Source: a virus
Direction: 5' to 3' (one strand)
Virus record (IMG/VR): IMGVR_UViG_3300015373_000041
Coordinates: 1 to 23,458 of that record
DNA length: 23,458 bases
Made by a program: the position numbers and the translations under genes. The notes under the pieces are model-generated. The model ran no database searches and had not been told where the DNA came from. It saw only the letters and a program-made list of their open reading frames with translations. This document shows, piece after piece, positions 14,230 through 21,318 of this stretch. Position 1 is the stretch's first letter; the number at the start of each line of letters is the position of its first letter.

Positions 14230-14951
14230 CTAGGCGTTCATCTCTTGCTGCTGCCGAGCCGCCTGCGCGCGGCGTGTAGCGAGAAGTTTGTCAGTGACTG
14301 CGTCTAACCAGACGATGTACCCAGGATCAGATCCGTAGTACAGTGCTACCGTGTCTACGGTTAGACCCAGCAACGCTGCGTCGTGGGCGAGTTGCGTTAC
14401 TGGGTCTGACCAAAATCCTTTCCGACTTCCTCGTTGACCTCTGGCCTACGTGTCGTCATCCACTCCTGCCACTGCTGCCACAAGATGGCGACATTCGTGT
14501 CCCCCACCAGCGCGATAAGCGCTTGACGAGGCGTTACCTCTTGAGGGAGGTTCTTGCCAGTCGCACGTGCGAGGTCCTGCCACGTATGGTCGACCTTACG
14601 GCGACGCTGGGGACCCTCTGAGTCAAGGATCTCGAAGAACCCTTCCGTCCCGAGGACGATCTGGTCAGCGGCGACGTACAGTTCGCGAATCGCAGGGACC
14701 TGGTTGCGCTCGTGCTTCGTGACGATGCGCCGCAGTGACTCCCACCCGACGAGACGCAACTCAACAGCGAGGATGTCATCAAGAGTTGGAACTGGGAAGA
14801 CGGCACTGATCGTCGTCTCGAGTTCCTTCGACCTCTGCTGGAGTCGCTCAGCGAGTGACCCGGGCTCAGCAGACGTCTCCTCAACATGAATCCCACCTGA
14901 GAAGCGCTCTTCCGCCTCCTCGACCGCCTTGGTGGCGCTCGACTCATCCAT
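14230..14951 (-). CDS. Tail assembly chaperone, long form made by -1 ribosomal frameshift
   Basis: The frame one base back from the short chaperone is open from 14445 to TAG 14230-14232 and lacks any ATG or GTG start that could serve it alone. An in-frame TAG at 14446-14448 means switching must occur between 14445 and 14399. The slip site is most likely CGGAAAGGATTTTGG (14424-14410), at AAG or at UUU in the run of four U; it is not a perfect X XXY YYZ heptamer. The product would be about 240 residues. Its extension (WSDPVTQLAHDAALLGLTVD, VALYYGSDPGYIVWLDAV, then a Gln/Arg-rich end) looks like the usual second chaperone part before a tape measure gene. The +1 frame closes after about 25 codons. 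Confidence 0.8.
14397..14951 (-). CDS. Tail assembly chaperone, short form
   Basis: 184 residues, the lambda gpG-like partner that binds the tape measure protein during assembly. It is acidic at the N-terminus (MDESSATKAVEEAEERF) with a domain from about 50 to 175 (VPTLDDILAVELRLVGWESLRRIV, KVDHTWQDLARATGKNLPQEVTPRQALIALVGDTN, WMTTRRPEVNEEVGKDF). Its place between tube and tape measure is diagnostic. A strong ribosome binding site (AGGAGGT) precedes ATG 14951. A minority of ribosomes should shift to -1 near the end to make the longer form. Confidence 0.85.
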   Translation of the reverse strand: MDESSATKAVEEAEERFSGGIHVEETSAEPGSLAERLQQRSKELETTISAVFPVPTLDDILAVELRLVGWESLRRIVTKHERNQVPAIRELYVAADQIVLGTEGFFEILDSEGPQRRRKVDHTWQDLARATGKNLPQEVTPRQALIALVGDTNVAILWQQWQEWMTTRRPEVNEEVGKDFGQTQ

Positions 14952-14985
14952 CGACTTAACCTCCTACTAGAACTTGACCTTGGTA

Positions 14986-15399
14986 CTACGCTGCGAGTTC
15001 GTCGCAGTCCACGACGATCTCATACAGAGCGACATCTGCACCGCCGCCCATGTCCGGCAGGTTTGCTGCCTTCAGTGTGCCCCGCTTCGTGGTCGTCGCT
15101 CCTGTGGGGGTGCGGTCAGGGTTGAGCCACGCAAGCGTGACCCTTACCGGCTGCCACCCGACACCCGCCTCGAAAGTCGGATGCCAAGTTGCGACCACAT
15201 CGCTCATGTTCGTCCTGACCGTCAGGTCAGAACGAGACGCGGGACCTCCAGCAGACACCTCGCGGCCCATGCCGCCAGGACGTGCCTTCGCACTGTCTGC
15301 CTCGAGGTTTCCGCCCTCTGCTTCCTTCCACGAATCCCCATAGGGCACGCCCTCGAGCGATACGCGGATGTCAGCCTGGTCCTCTCGAATGTACGCCAC
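14986..15399 (-). CDS. Tail tube protein
   Basis: 137 residues, forms the inner tube inside the sheath. The sequence is beta-rich and compact: MAYIREDQADIRVSLEGVPYGDSWKEAEGG, ADSAKARPGGMGREVSAGG, SDLTVRTNMSDVVATWHPTFEAGVG, GTLKAANLPDMGGGADVALYEIVVDCDE. The 'ARPGGMG...V.lGG..' and 'lTV....d' pattern is usual for tube proteins of actinophages. It sits directly after the sheath gene. AAGGAGG lies eight bases before GTG 15399. High G/C-ending codons fit high expression. Confidence 0.87.
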   Translation of the reverse strand: MAYIREDQADIRVSLEGVPYGDSWKEAEGGNLEADSAKARPGGMGREVSAGGPASRSDLTVRTNMSDVVATWHPTFEAGVGWQPVRVTLAWLNPDRTPTGATTTKRGTLKAANLPDMGGGADVALYEIVVDCDELAA

Positions 15400-15412
15400 T
15401 TTTCTTGCCTCC

Positions 15413-16537
15413 TTACGGCTGCGACACCTGGCCCGTGACCGGGATGGTCACGAGATCGATTAGGACCGCCTTGGCGTGCATCGACAGACGCGCCTCCAGG
15501 ACGGCATGGAGTTCTCCCTGAGCGATTGAGGGCACTGTGTTGATCGCCGCTCCCACCTCGACCGCGAAGGCGTCCTGCGGCGTCTCTCCGAACAGTCCGT
15601 CCACACCGTATAGCTGGAGACAGACGTCATCGATCTCACCCTTGAGGCTCGCTGCGAGGCGACCCTTGCCGTCGATCGTGCGGAAGACGTACGGCTCTCC
15701 GACCTGCATGGCACGCGCCTTCAGGTACATGCGAGTCCTCGAGCAGTTGAACTGCCAGTACGGGACCTCAGTCGACTGAGCGACCGCTGTCTGGAATCCG
15801 TACAGTTCGAGAACTCCGTAGATCGTTGCGAACGTGTTGATCCCCGCATTGAGCATCGCCTCGCGGTCGACAGCGGAGAAGTTCGACTGGAAGGAGGTCA
15901 CGTACTGAAGCGGGAAGTCGCGACCTGCGGCAGCCCGATTCGGGTTCCCGAGGGAATCCGCTCGCGCAATCAGCGCAGCCACGACAGGCGAAGGCGGGAT
16001 GGTCCTGACCGAACCTCCGACGACTCCTGACGGTGCTGGTACCGTCAGCCACGGACCGAACAGCGCGCCGTGCTCAGCGTCAGCGAGCGCCCGGAGCGTA
16101 CCCGCCAAGGTCGTGAGCTGAGCCACCGACTGACTTGTCGGCGGATCGAGGACAGCGACCCGGTTGTTGTTCTTCGCGTGGGCGAGGATTGTGGTGTAGA
16201 GAGCCGCATCGTTCGTCCCGCCGATGATCGAGACTTGACCCGGACCGAGGTCCGGAAGGAATCGATCGAGCGCCTGGGCAGCAGTACCGTCCTGACGTGA
16301 GATGTACGCCTGCTTACCTCCCTCAGCGAAGAAGGCGTCCACGGCATCGAAGAGCGCCTGGTTGTGGCCTGCCCTCGCGCCGAACTCGGTGGCGAAGTCA
16401 GACATCGAGCGAACGATCTTCGCCTCTGTGGTTGATCCCGAAGCCGACTGACCACCCACGAACCAGGTCCCCGTGTCTACCGGGATTCCGCGAGCGACCC
16501 TTGCGGTACGGGCGTTGACCTGAACTCCAAGGCTCAT
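15413..16537 (-). CDS. Tail sheath protein
   Basis: 374 residues, the contracting outer layer of the tail; its presence shows myovirus-type morphology. Recognised regions: GTWFVGGQSASGST (23-36), the DFATEFGARAGHNQALFDAVDAFFAEGGKQAYISRQ stretch (47-82), the VSIIGGTNDAAL and AKNNNRVAVLDPP region (98-134), the GPWLTVPAP and PPSPVVAALIARADS part (about 162-195), and the conserved C-terminal sheath domain (FNCSRTRMYLKARAMQVGEPYVF, then the last 90 residues). A ribosome binding site (GGGGAG) precedes ATG 16537. G/C-rich third positions fit a highly expressed virion protein. Confidence 0.95.
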   Translation of the reverse strand: MSLGVQVNARTARVARGIPVDTGTWFVGGQSASGSTTEAKIVRSMSDFATEFGARAGHNQALFDAVDAFFAEGGKQAYISRQDGTAAQALDRFLPDLGPGQVSIIGGTNDAALYTTILAHAKNNNRVAVLDPPTSQSVAQLTTLAGTLRALADAEHGALFGPWLTVPAPSGVVGGSVRTIPPSPVVAALIARADSLGNPNRAAAGRDFPLQYVTSFQSNFSAVDREAMLNAGINTFATIYGVLELYGFQTAVAQSTEVPYWQFNCSRTRMYLKARAMQVGEPYVFRTIDGKGRLAASLKGEIDDVCLQLYGVDGLFGETPQDAFAVEVGAAINTVPSIAQGELHAVLEARLSMHAKAVLIDLVTIPVTGQVSQP

Positions 16538-16541
16538 TGGG

Positions 16542-17195
16542 TCACTCCCCTAGGTCGGATTGTGGTGTTCTTCCTATCACGTCTATTCCCACGCTGCCAA
16601 CCGTCACGAGGTCTTCGAACGGTTCGTCTGGTGTTGATGGGTCGGGATCATACGGTTCGCCTGCAGGCCCAACTCCTGCCTGCACTGACTTGTCTACGTG
16701 GACAAGGTACGCACCGATGCCCGCAGCGAGGTATCGTCCTGCCCCTGAAGGGTCTGCTACTGCAGCAGTGTTGGTCCCATGCCAGGTTACTTCGCCATCC
16801 CACGTTGGGTCTGCCTGAACCATGACACGTCGGACACACCCCTCGAAGAGTGCTGCGAGACGCCGTGTCTCTGACGGCGTCCGCCCCTTCACCACACTCG
16901 ACACCACAACGTTCCAATCCGACGAGTAGTAACCGTCTCCGTCGTACTGAGGTGTCCCCTCCGTGTTCGCAGTGGTCACGATCACAGCAGGCAGGATGTG
17001 GTCAGGGAACTCATCGTCATCGAGCGTGTTGGCGTAGGACTCGTCGTGTGGGAGGTCGAACTTGATCCCAGGACGTTCCCGCTCCATCTGACGAAGATAG
17101 GTAGGCAACCACAGCGACAGCATCCCGAGGACCATCTCATCAACATCTGTGTTGACGATCAGGGGCCCGAAGTCTGCTGCGCGGACAGGAGTCAC
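16542..17195 (-). CDS. Tail terminator/neck-type protein
   Basis: 217 residues. The sequence MVLGMLSLWLPTYLRQMERERP (21-42) and ALFEGCVRRVMVQ (about 114-126), with a beta-rich core, suits tail terminator and neck proteins that cap the tail and join it to the head. Similarity is general, so the name rests partly on position: directly upstream of the sheath and after the virion morphogenesis gene. An acidic Pro-rich tail (EPYDPDPSTPDEPFED) closes the protein. GTG 17195 overlaps the previous stop (GTGA). Confidence 0.65.
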   Translation of the reverse strand: MTPVRAADFGPLIVNTDVDEMVLGMLSLWLPTYLRQMERERPGIKFDLPHDESYANTLDDDEFPDHILPAVIVTTANTEGTPQYDGDGYYSSDWNVVVSSVVKGRTPSETRRLAALFEGCVRRVMVQADPTWDGEVTWHGTNTAAVADPSGAGRYLAAGIGAYLVHVDKSVQAGVGPAGEPYDPDPSTPDEPFEDLVTVGSVGIDVIGRTPQSDLGE

Positions 17196-17590
17196 GCAAT
17201 CACACCCCCAACGCCCCGCGTAACGAACTCGAGCAAGGTGATCGGAATCTTCTTGCGTTCTGTCGGCTGCAACTTCAGGACGGCACTCTTGCCCTTCTTG
17301 TCCTTGTGGAAGCGGGCGTAGTAAACCTCAGTACCGAAAACGAGTTCCTGGGCATGGGCCTCCCTGATGGCATCGTTTGCTTGAGGCTGAGTAAGCGACT
17401 CCATGAGGCGACCTGTGTCCACGTACTTGCCGTGGTATCGCTTGAAGAGACGCTTCTCGCCTTCCTCGAGCATCTGCGACACGACCTCGAACCCAGGACG
17501 CATGTCTCTCGCCCTGTAAGAAATCTTCTTGAGTTTCCCCTCTGCCTCGTCAAACCCGAAGGCCTGAATATCAAAGGTGACTCCAGCCAT
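17192..17590 (-). CDS. Phage virion morphogenesis / tail completion protein (PF05069-like)
   Basis: 132 residues, basic. The motif GKYVDTGRLMESLTQPQANDAI (54-75) with FGTEVYYARFHKDKKGK (about 85-101) and ERKKIPITLLEF is the hallmark of this head-tail completion family, related to Mu gpG and lambda-type neck proteins. It starts on a TAATG overlap with the connector gene and ends in a GTGA overlap with the tail terminator-like gene, so the three neck genes are translated together. Confidence 0.8.
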   Translation of the reverse strand: MAGVTFDIQAFGFDEAEGKLKKISYRARDMRPGFEVVSQMLEEGEKRLFKRYHGKYVDTGRLMESLTQPQANDAIREAHAQELVFGTEVYYARFHKDKKGKSAVLKLQPTERKKIPITLLEFVTRGVGGVIA

Positions 17591-18282
17591 TAGGCGATGC
17601 TCCTCAGGAGACGAACCTGCTTGAGTTCTTCCTGAACGGAGGACTGCAGGTTAAGGATCGCCTGATTGAAAAGCGTCCGCCACAACTCGACGCCAGAGTT
17701 GTCTAGACCTTCCTTGAAGTAACCGCCCTCGATCAGCATGGCAGTGTAAAGCGCGACCGCGTGCTTCACACCATCGAAGTGAACGTCTGAGAAGCGAGGC
17801 TCTGAGATCTGGTTGAGGACAGCACCTACCGATTGATCGATCAGGTTCTCAACTTCGTCTACAGACGGACGTGTCGTCTCGGTGAACTCGCGCACTTCAC
17901 CTCCGCCTCCTGAGGCAGTCCTCGTCTGCTCGAGCGCCACGATGTCGTCAAGCGTCGGGCGCACGTTCTCAGGCTGGACGATGTCGTAGGGGACGGGAGG
18001 ACTGACCCCTGCTGCAGCAACGTGAAGCGGGATGAAGGTCTCATACTCTGGGGGCTCAGGATCTCCTGTCCTCCATACCAGGTTGTAGTCACCTGGCAGA
18101 ACTGGCGCCTCCGTTGCGACTGACCACTCGCTCGTATCCGGATTGAGCGACGCAACACGCCAGAAGGACTGAATGGCTCGCGTGACCGGGTCTTCGATGC
18201 GAGCACCAAGAGGCCAAGCGCCTGACAACCCGGCAGGGTCGATCAGGGTAGCGATGAAAGGTTGGTCAGCGATTGCCTGCAT
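17590..18282 (-). CDS. Head-tail connector/adaptor-like protein
   Basis: 230 residues. An N-terminal beta-rich part (1-90: PFIATLIDPAGLSGAWPLGARI, SFWRVASLNPDTSEW) and a C-terminal helical part (108-225: LDDIVALEQTRT, RPSVDEVENLIDQSVGAVLNQ, HAVALYTAMLIEGGYFKEGLDN, LFNQAILNLQSSVQEELKQV). The helical part resembles gp6-like connector proteins that dock below the portal. ATG 18282 is the first possible start, since an in-frame TGA lies six bases upstream, and it lacks a clear ribosome binding site. The gap before it is filled by a hairpin. Exact family is uncertain. Confidence 0.68.
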   Translation of the reverse strand: MQAIADQPFIATLIDPAGLSGAWPLGARIEDPVTRAIQSFWRVASLNPDTSEWSVATEAPVLPGDYNLVWRTGDPEPPEYETFIPLHVAAAGVSPPVPYDIVQPENVRPTLDDIVALEQTRTASGGGGEVREFTETTRPSVDEVENLIDQSVGAVLNQISEPRFSDVHFDGVKHAVALYTAMLIEGGYFKEGLDNSGVELWRTLFNQAILNLQSSVQEELKQVRLLRSIA

Positions 18283-18292
18283 GTCTCAGTAC

Positions 18293-18341
18293 GTGACAGA
18301 GGCCACCCAGGATGTGAAGTCCTGGGCAGCCTCGTGGTCAC
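18293..18341 (-). other. Intergenic hairpin before the connector gene
   Basis: Three perfectly complementary blocks line up: GTGAC/GTCAC (18293-18297 with 18337-18341), GAGGC/GCCTC (18299-18303 with 18329-18333) and CCAGGA/TCCTGG (18307-18312 with 18320-18325), separated by small internal loops. It fills most of the 68-base gap. There is no U-run in minus direction, so an RNA stability or attenuator role is more likely than termination. Confidence 0.6.
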
Positions 18342-18350
18342 GATGTTCGA

Positions 18351-18659
18351 TCAGGGCGTGTAGCCCGCGTCTCGAAGCGCCTGGCGCTTCTCGTCTGCCT
18401 TCATGGACGAGGCGCCTTCGATGCCGGCGGCCTCAACCGCATCATCGAGATCCTCGCCCTTGAGATCAGCGATCGGGTCTGCAGCGTCCTCACTGACGAC
18501 GTGACCCGAGACGACCTTCTCGTCCGTCTCCTCGACGTCCGAGTTGTTGACGGGTTCGTACCCGACAGGGAACACATCCCCAGCGACGACGACACGACGG
18601 ACCTCGACCCCTGAGCTGTTGTCGACTGCGTAGGTGTTTCGGAGAGCCTTGTAGCCCAC
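18351..18659 (-). CDS. Tandem paralogue 2: small protein with C-terminal SAP/Rho-N-like motif
   Basis: 102 residues. The first 55 residues (VGYKALRNTYAVD, GDVFPVGYEP, SDVEETDEKV) repeat the neighbouring upstream protein. The last 40 (DLKGEDLDDAVEAAGIEGASSMKADEKRQALRDAGY) look like a HeH/SAP or Rho N-terminal helix-extended-helix motif, often found at the end of small virion or head proteins in actinophages. GTG 18659 is chosen because homology to the paralogue begins exactly there and the GAGGAGG ending the previous gene serves as ribosome binding site. The two genes overlap by one base (TAGTG). A longer frame upstream is a shadow. Position suggests a head accessory protein; function unknown. 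Confidence 0.75.
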   Translation of the reverse strand: MGYKALRNTYAVDNSSGVEVRRVVVAGDVFPVGYEPVNNSDVEETDEKVVSGHVVSEDAADPIADLKGEDLDDAVEAAGIEGASSMKADEKRQALRDAGYTP

Positions 18660-18835
18660 TACTCCTCCTCGTTCCGGTAACCCACGATGCCGTCCACTGC
18701 GACCTCGTCCGTCTCTTCGACGTCCGACTTTGTCTCCGGCTCGTACCCAGAGGGAACGAGGTCCCCTTCCGAGACAAGGCGGCGAGCCCCAGCAGCGTCG
18801 ACCGCGTAGGTGGTCTTTGTTGCCTTGTATCCCAC
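18659..18835 (-). CDS. Tandem paralogue 1: small acidic protein behind the capsid gene
   Basis: 58 residues, GTG start at 18835 with ribosome binding site AGAAAGGAG. Sequence blocks VGYKATKTTYAVD (1-13), EGDLVPSGYEP (23-33) and SDVEETDEVAVDGIVGY (37-53) correspond in order to the next gene. The end, NEEE, is encoded by bases that double as the ribosome binding site of that gene. It probably forms a small beta domain. Placement directly after the capsid gene, past a hairpin, fits a head decoration or head fibre-base protein, but this is inference. Confidence 0.75.
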   Translation of the reverse strand: MGYKATKTTYAVDAAGARRLVSEGDLVPSGYEPETKSDVEETDEVAVDGIVGYRNEEE

Positions 18836-18855
18836 TTCGGTGTCTCCTTTCTGAC

Positions 18856-18889
18856 CGTCGCCCGAGTGACAAGGATCACCCGGGCGACG
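18856..18889 (-). other. Hairpin between capsid gene and the tandem paralogues
   Basis: CGTCGCCCGAGTGA (18856-18869) pairs with TCACCCGGGCGACG (18876-18889) over 13 of 14 positions with a six-base loop. On the minus strand it lies 21 bases after the capsid stop codon and is followed by GTCAGAAAGGAG, not a U-run. It could stabilise the capsid mRNA end or reduce read-through into downstream genes. Confidence 0.65.
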
Positions 18890-18909
18890 TGTTCAGAATT
18901 GACCCCTCC

Positions 18910-20259
18910 TTACGGAGTCGTGTCCGCCTGGGCGAAGGACGCCGGGCGCCACACGGGGAAGGCGACCCGGGCCTCGGCCAGGATCGTCACCCGGTTCCGG
19001 ATGAAGTCATCCTGGTCGCTGTCCGACGTCTTGACGTTGACGCCCTCACGGACGAGCAGAGTCGCCCCGCGGGAGTCACCGACGAGCGGAGACGCCTGGG
19101 CGATCGCGGTGGTCGGCGTGATCGCCAGCCCCCAGATCGTCGCAGCCGCCATCGTGCCCGGACCTCCGTAGAGGTACTGGCCTGCGCGGTTCGTACCGCT
19201 CGAGCCACCCGTCTCACGCAGCAGAAGCAGGTCCTGCCAGGCGAGCGGGTTCAGGGCAGCGAAGTTGGGCTCCGCCTCAGCCAGGATGACCACGGTCATG
19301 GCACGCAGGATCGCGTCCGCGATGTTGTCACCCGAGACGAACGCCGGCGCACCGAGACCCGTCTGGTTGAGAATCCCCTTGAGGTTCTGGCCAGTGCCGT
19401 CACCTGCGATGACCTGGGACTCGATCTTCCGCCGCACGTCGTACGGCAGAAGGGTGTTGATGAGCGTGGCGAGACCCGCCGCGTCATCCATTGCCTGCCG
19501 GTTGACCTTCACCCAGCCGGCAACCGTGCGAACGGGCGCCGTAGCGTCCGCGAGCACGAGACCTGCCTGAGGCTTGACGGCACCCTCTGCCACCATGCCA
19601 GCAGACCCGGGAATCGACTGGACCTGGACGTACTCGATGGAGTTCGAATCCGTTGTTCCAGTCGGGATCAGGTCGAGCAGACGCAGGGGACGCAGAAGCG
19701 GCGCGACTAGCCCACGTGTGTCGGGCTGGATCAGGCCTGCGGACCCTGTCGAATCGACCGGTGCACCGGGAGCCGTGGGCAGGTCAGCGAGGAACGACGC
19801 TGCCTGGTCACGGTTCGCGATCTCACCCAGGACGACAGTGCCGAACTTCGCCGAGGACGAGAAGATACCGGCAGCGCGAGCCTGCTGGTATGGGCTGTCC
19901 TCGCCGGCGAGAAGACGGTGACCGTTCCAGCCTGACACCTGCTGGGCACGATCCACCACCTGCTCAGCGACACCTGCAGGGTCGCCACCTTCACCGAGCA
20001 TCTCGAGGATGCCCCGCTCGGCGACCGTCAGGTCAGCGATCTCGTCATCGATCGACCCGACCGCTCGAACTGCCTCCTGGGCAGCCTCGAATTCGGGCAT
20101 CTCGGTGATCTTCTGAGCACCATCCTGCGAAACGTCAGCGAAGGCCTCCCTCGCTGCGTCCCGCTCTCGGATCTTCGTGGCACGCCGTGAGCGTGCCTCA
20201 CGAAGTTGCTCCTGGACCTCCTTGAGGCGATCCTGGAGTCCTGCGGTTGCAGTTGCCAT
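18910..20259 (-). CDS. Major capsid protein, HK97 fold
   Basis: 449 residues. Residues 1-90 are a charged, helical delta/scaffold-like region (QDRLKEVQEQLREARSRRATKIRERD). The mature part, from about 115, has typical HK97 elements: GLIQPDTRGLVAPLLRPLRLLDLIPTG, GWVKVNRQAMDDAAGLATLINTLLPYDVRRKIESQVIAGDGTGQNLKGILNQTG (spine helix and P-domain loop), LNPLAWQDLLLLRETGG, and AEARVAFPVWRPASF at the end. The upstream S49 protease presumably removes the N-terminal region. A ribosome binding site GGAAAGGAG precedes ATG 20259. Very G/C-rich third positions suggest high expression. Confidence 0.95.
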   Translation of the reverse strand: MATATAGLQDRLKEVQEQLREARSRRATKIRERDAAREAFADVSQDGAQKITEMPEFEAAQEAVRAVGSIDDEIADLTVAERGILEMLGEGGDPAGVAEQVVDRAQQVSGWNGHRLLAGEDSPYQQARAAGIFSSSAKFGTVVLGEIANRDQAASFLADLPTAPGAPVDSTGSAGLIQPDTRGLVAPLLRPLRLLDLIPTGTTDSNSIEYVQVQSIPGSAGMVAEGAVKPQAGLVLADATAPVRTVAGWVKVNRQAMDDAAGLATLINTLLPYDVRRKIESQVIAGDGTGQNLKGILNQTGLGAPAFVSGDNIADAILRAMTVVILAEAEPNFAALNPLAWQDLLLLRETGGSSGTNRAGQYLYGGPGTMAAATIWGLAITPTTAIAQASPLVGDSRGATLLVREGVNVKTSDSDQDDFIRNRVTILAEARVAFPVWRPASFAQADTTP

Positions 20260-20295
20260 CGCTGGCGTTTCTCCTTTCCTACAGTTGACTACGCG

Positions 20296-21318
20296 CTACG
20301 TCAAGGTATCGACAATGGCGAGCAGTTCGTCCTTTGTGTAGACAGTGTCACCACTTTCCTCGACCTCTTCGGTCTCGGAGTGGGTGCCTGCCTCGTACTC
20401 CTCTGACCCTAGGAGCGACCTTGAGCGGGTACCTGACCCACCTCCGCCCTGGAGACGCTGAATCGTCACCTCGAGCGGCTCGACACGGTCTGCCAGACCC
20501 GAGTCGACGGCACGCTTCGCCGTCTCGACACGACCCTGACCGAAACCATTCCGCACGTCAGTCACTGACGCACCCCTCCCCTTCGCCACGTCCTTCACGA
20601 AGAGGGTGTAGAAGTCATCAACGCCTTGCTGGATAGCAGCGCGTGCGTCGTCATCGAGGGGACCGTAGGGATTCCCCTCCGTCTTGAACTTGCCGGCGGA
20701 GATCAGCGAGACATCGACGCCCTCCTTCTCGAGGGCTCCCGACAGGTCGTGGTGCTCTGTGAAGACACCAATCGACCCTACCTCGCCAGATGGCGTGACG
20801 ACGATCTCCTTCGCCTGTGACGCGATCCAGTACGCACCGCTCGCCGCCATCGTGTTCGCCACCGCCACCACTGGCTTCTGAGCGTTGGCGGCTCGAACCT
20901 CCGCTGCTGTCTCCGGGACAAGGTCGACCAGACCTCCTGGTGAGTCGATGTCGAGGACGATCGTACTGACCTCTTCCGACCCGACTGCCTCTCGCAGGTT
21001 CTCCCGGAACTGCTGCAGTCCCGAACCGAGTCCGAAGAGCATCGCGAGGAGTGACACGTTCGGAGTGAGAAGACCCTTGAGCGGAATGACCGCTGTGCCA
21101 CCTGCCTGCTGGATGGGCCTACCCGCGCGAACGTCCATGTCCGTTGCCATGTACTCGGCAGCAGCCTCACGCATGGCACCTGCCGTAGCGCCGTTCTTCC
21201 GCAGTTCGGTGATTGCGGACAGAAGTTCAGGGCGGATCGCCCAGATGCGACCTTCTGCCTCGAGGAGCCAGGCTAGGTCGCCCAGACCCGTCTCAGTCGT
21301 CTGCGTCTCGTCGCTCAC
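20296..21318 (-). CDS. S49-family capsid maturation protease (SppA-like)
   Basis: 340 residues. Acts as prohead protease on the capsid N-terminus. Motifs: VIPLKGLLTP (78-86), IVLDIDSPGG (120-129), NTMAASGAYWIASQA (155-169) with catalytic Ser160, GEVGSIGVF (178-186), and SAGKFKTEGNP (207-217) with catalytic Lys212. A Gly-rich linker (291-296) leads to an acidic C-terminus (SETEEVEESGDTVYTKDELLAIVDTL), which could be a scaffold tail or its cleavage target. The GTG start overlaps the portal stop (GTGA). The order portal, protease, capsid is canonical. Confidence 0.93.
   Translation of the reverse strand: MSDETQTTETGLGDLAWLLEAEGRIWAIRPELLSAITELRKNGATAGAMREAAAEYMATDMDVRAGRPIQQAGGTAVIPLKGLLTPNVSLLAMLFGLGSGLQQFRENLREAVGSEEVSTIVLDIDSPGGLVDLVPETAAEVRAANAQKPVVAVANTMAASGAYWIASQAKEIVVTPSGEVGSIGVFTEHHDLSGALEKEGVDVSLISAGKFKTEGNPYGPLDDDARAAIQQGVDDFYTLFVKDVAKGRGASVTDVRNGFGQGRVETAKRAVDSGLADRVEPLEVTIQRLQGGGGSGTRSRSLLGSEEYEAGTHSETEEVEESGDTVYTKDELLAIVDTLT

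Noticed and set aside
18660-18872. Longer N-terminus for the 102-residue paralogue
   Set aside because: The upstream extension reads the 58-residue paralogue in a wrong frame and is Arg/Gly-rich; homology to the paralogue begins exactly at GTG 18659.
18730-19710. Plus-strand open frame of 326 codons over the capsid gene
   Set aside because: A shadow of the G/C-rich third positions of the capsid gene. The protein is Arg-rich low-complexity sequence with no family features, and it runs over the confirmed minus-strand genes.
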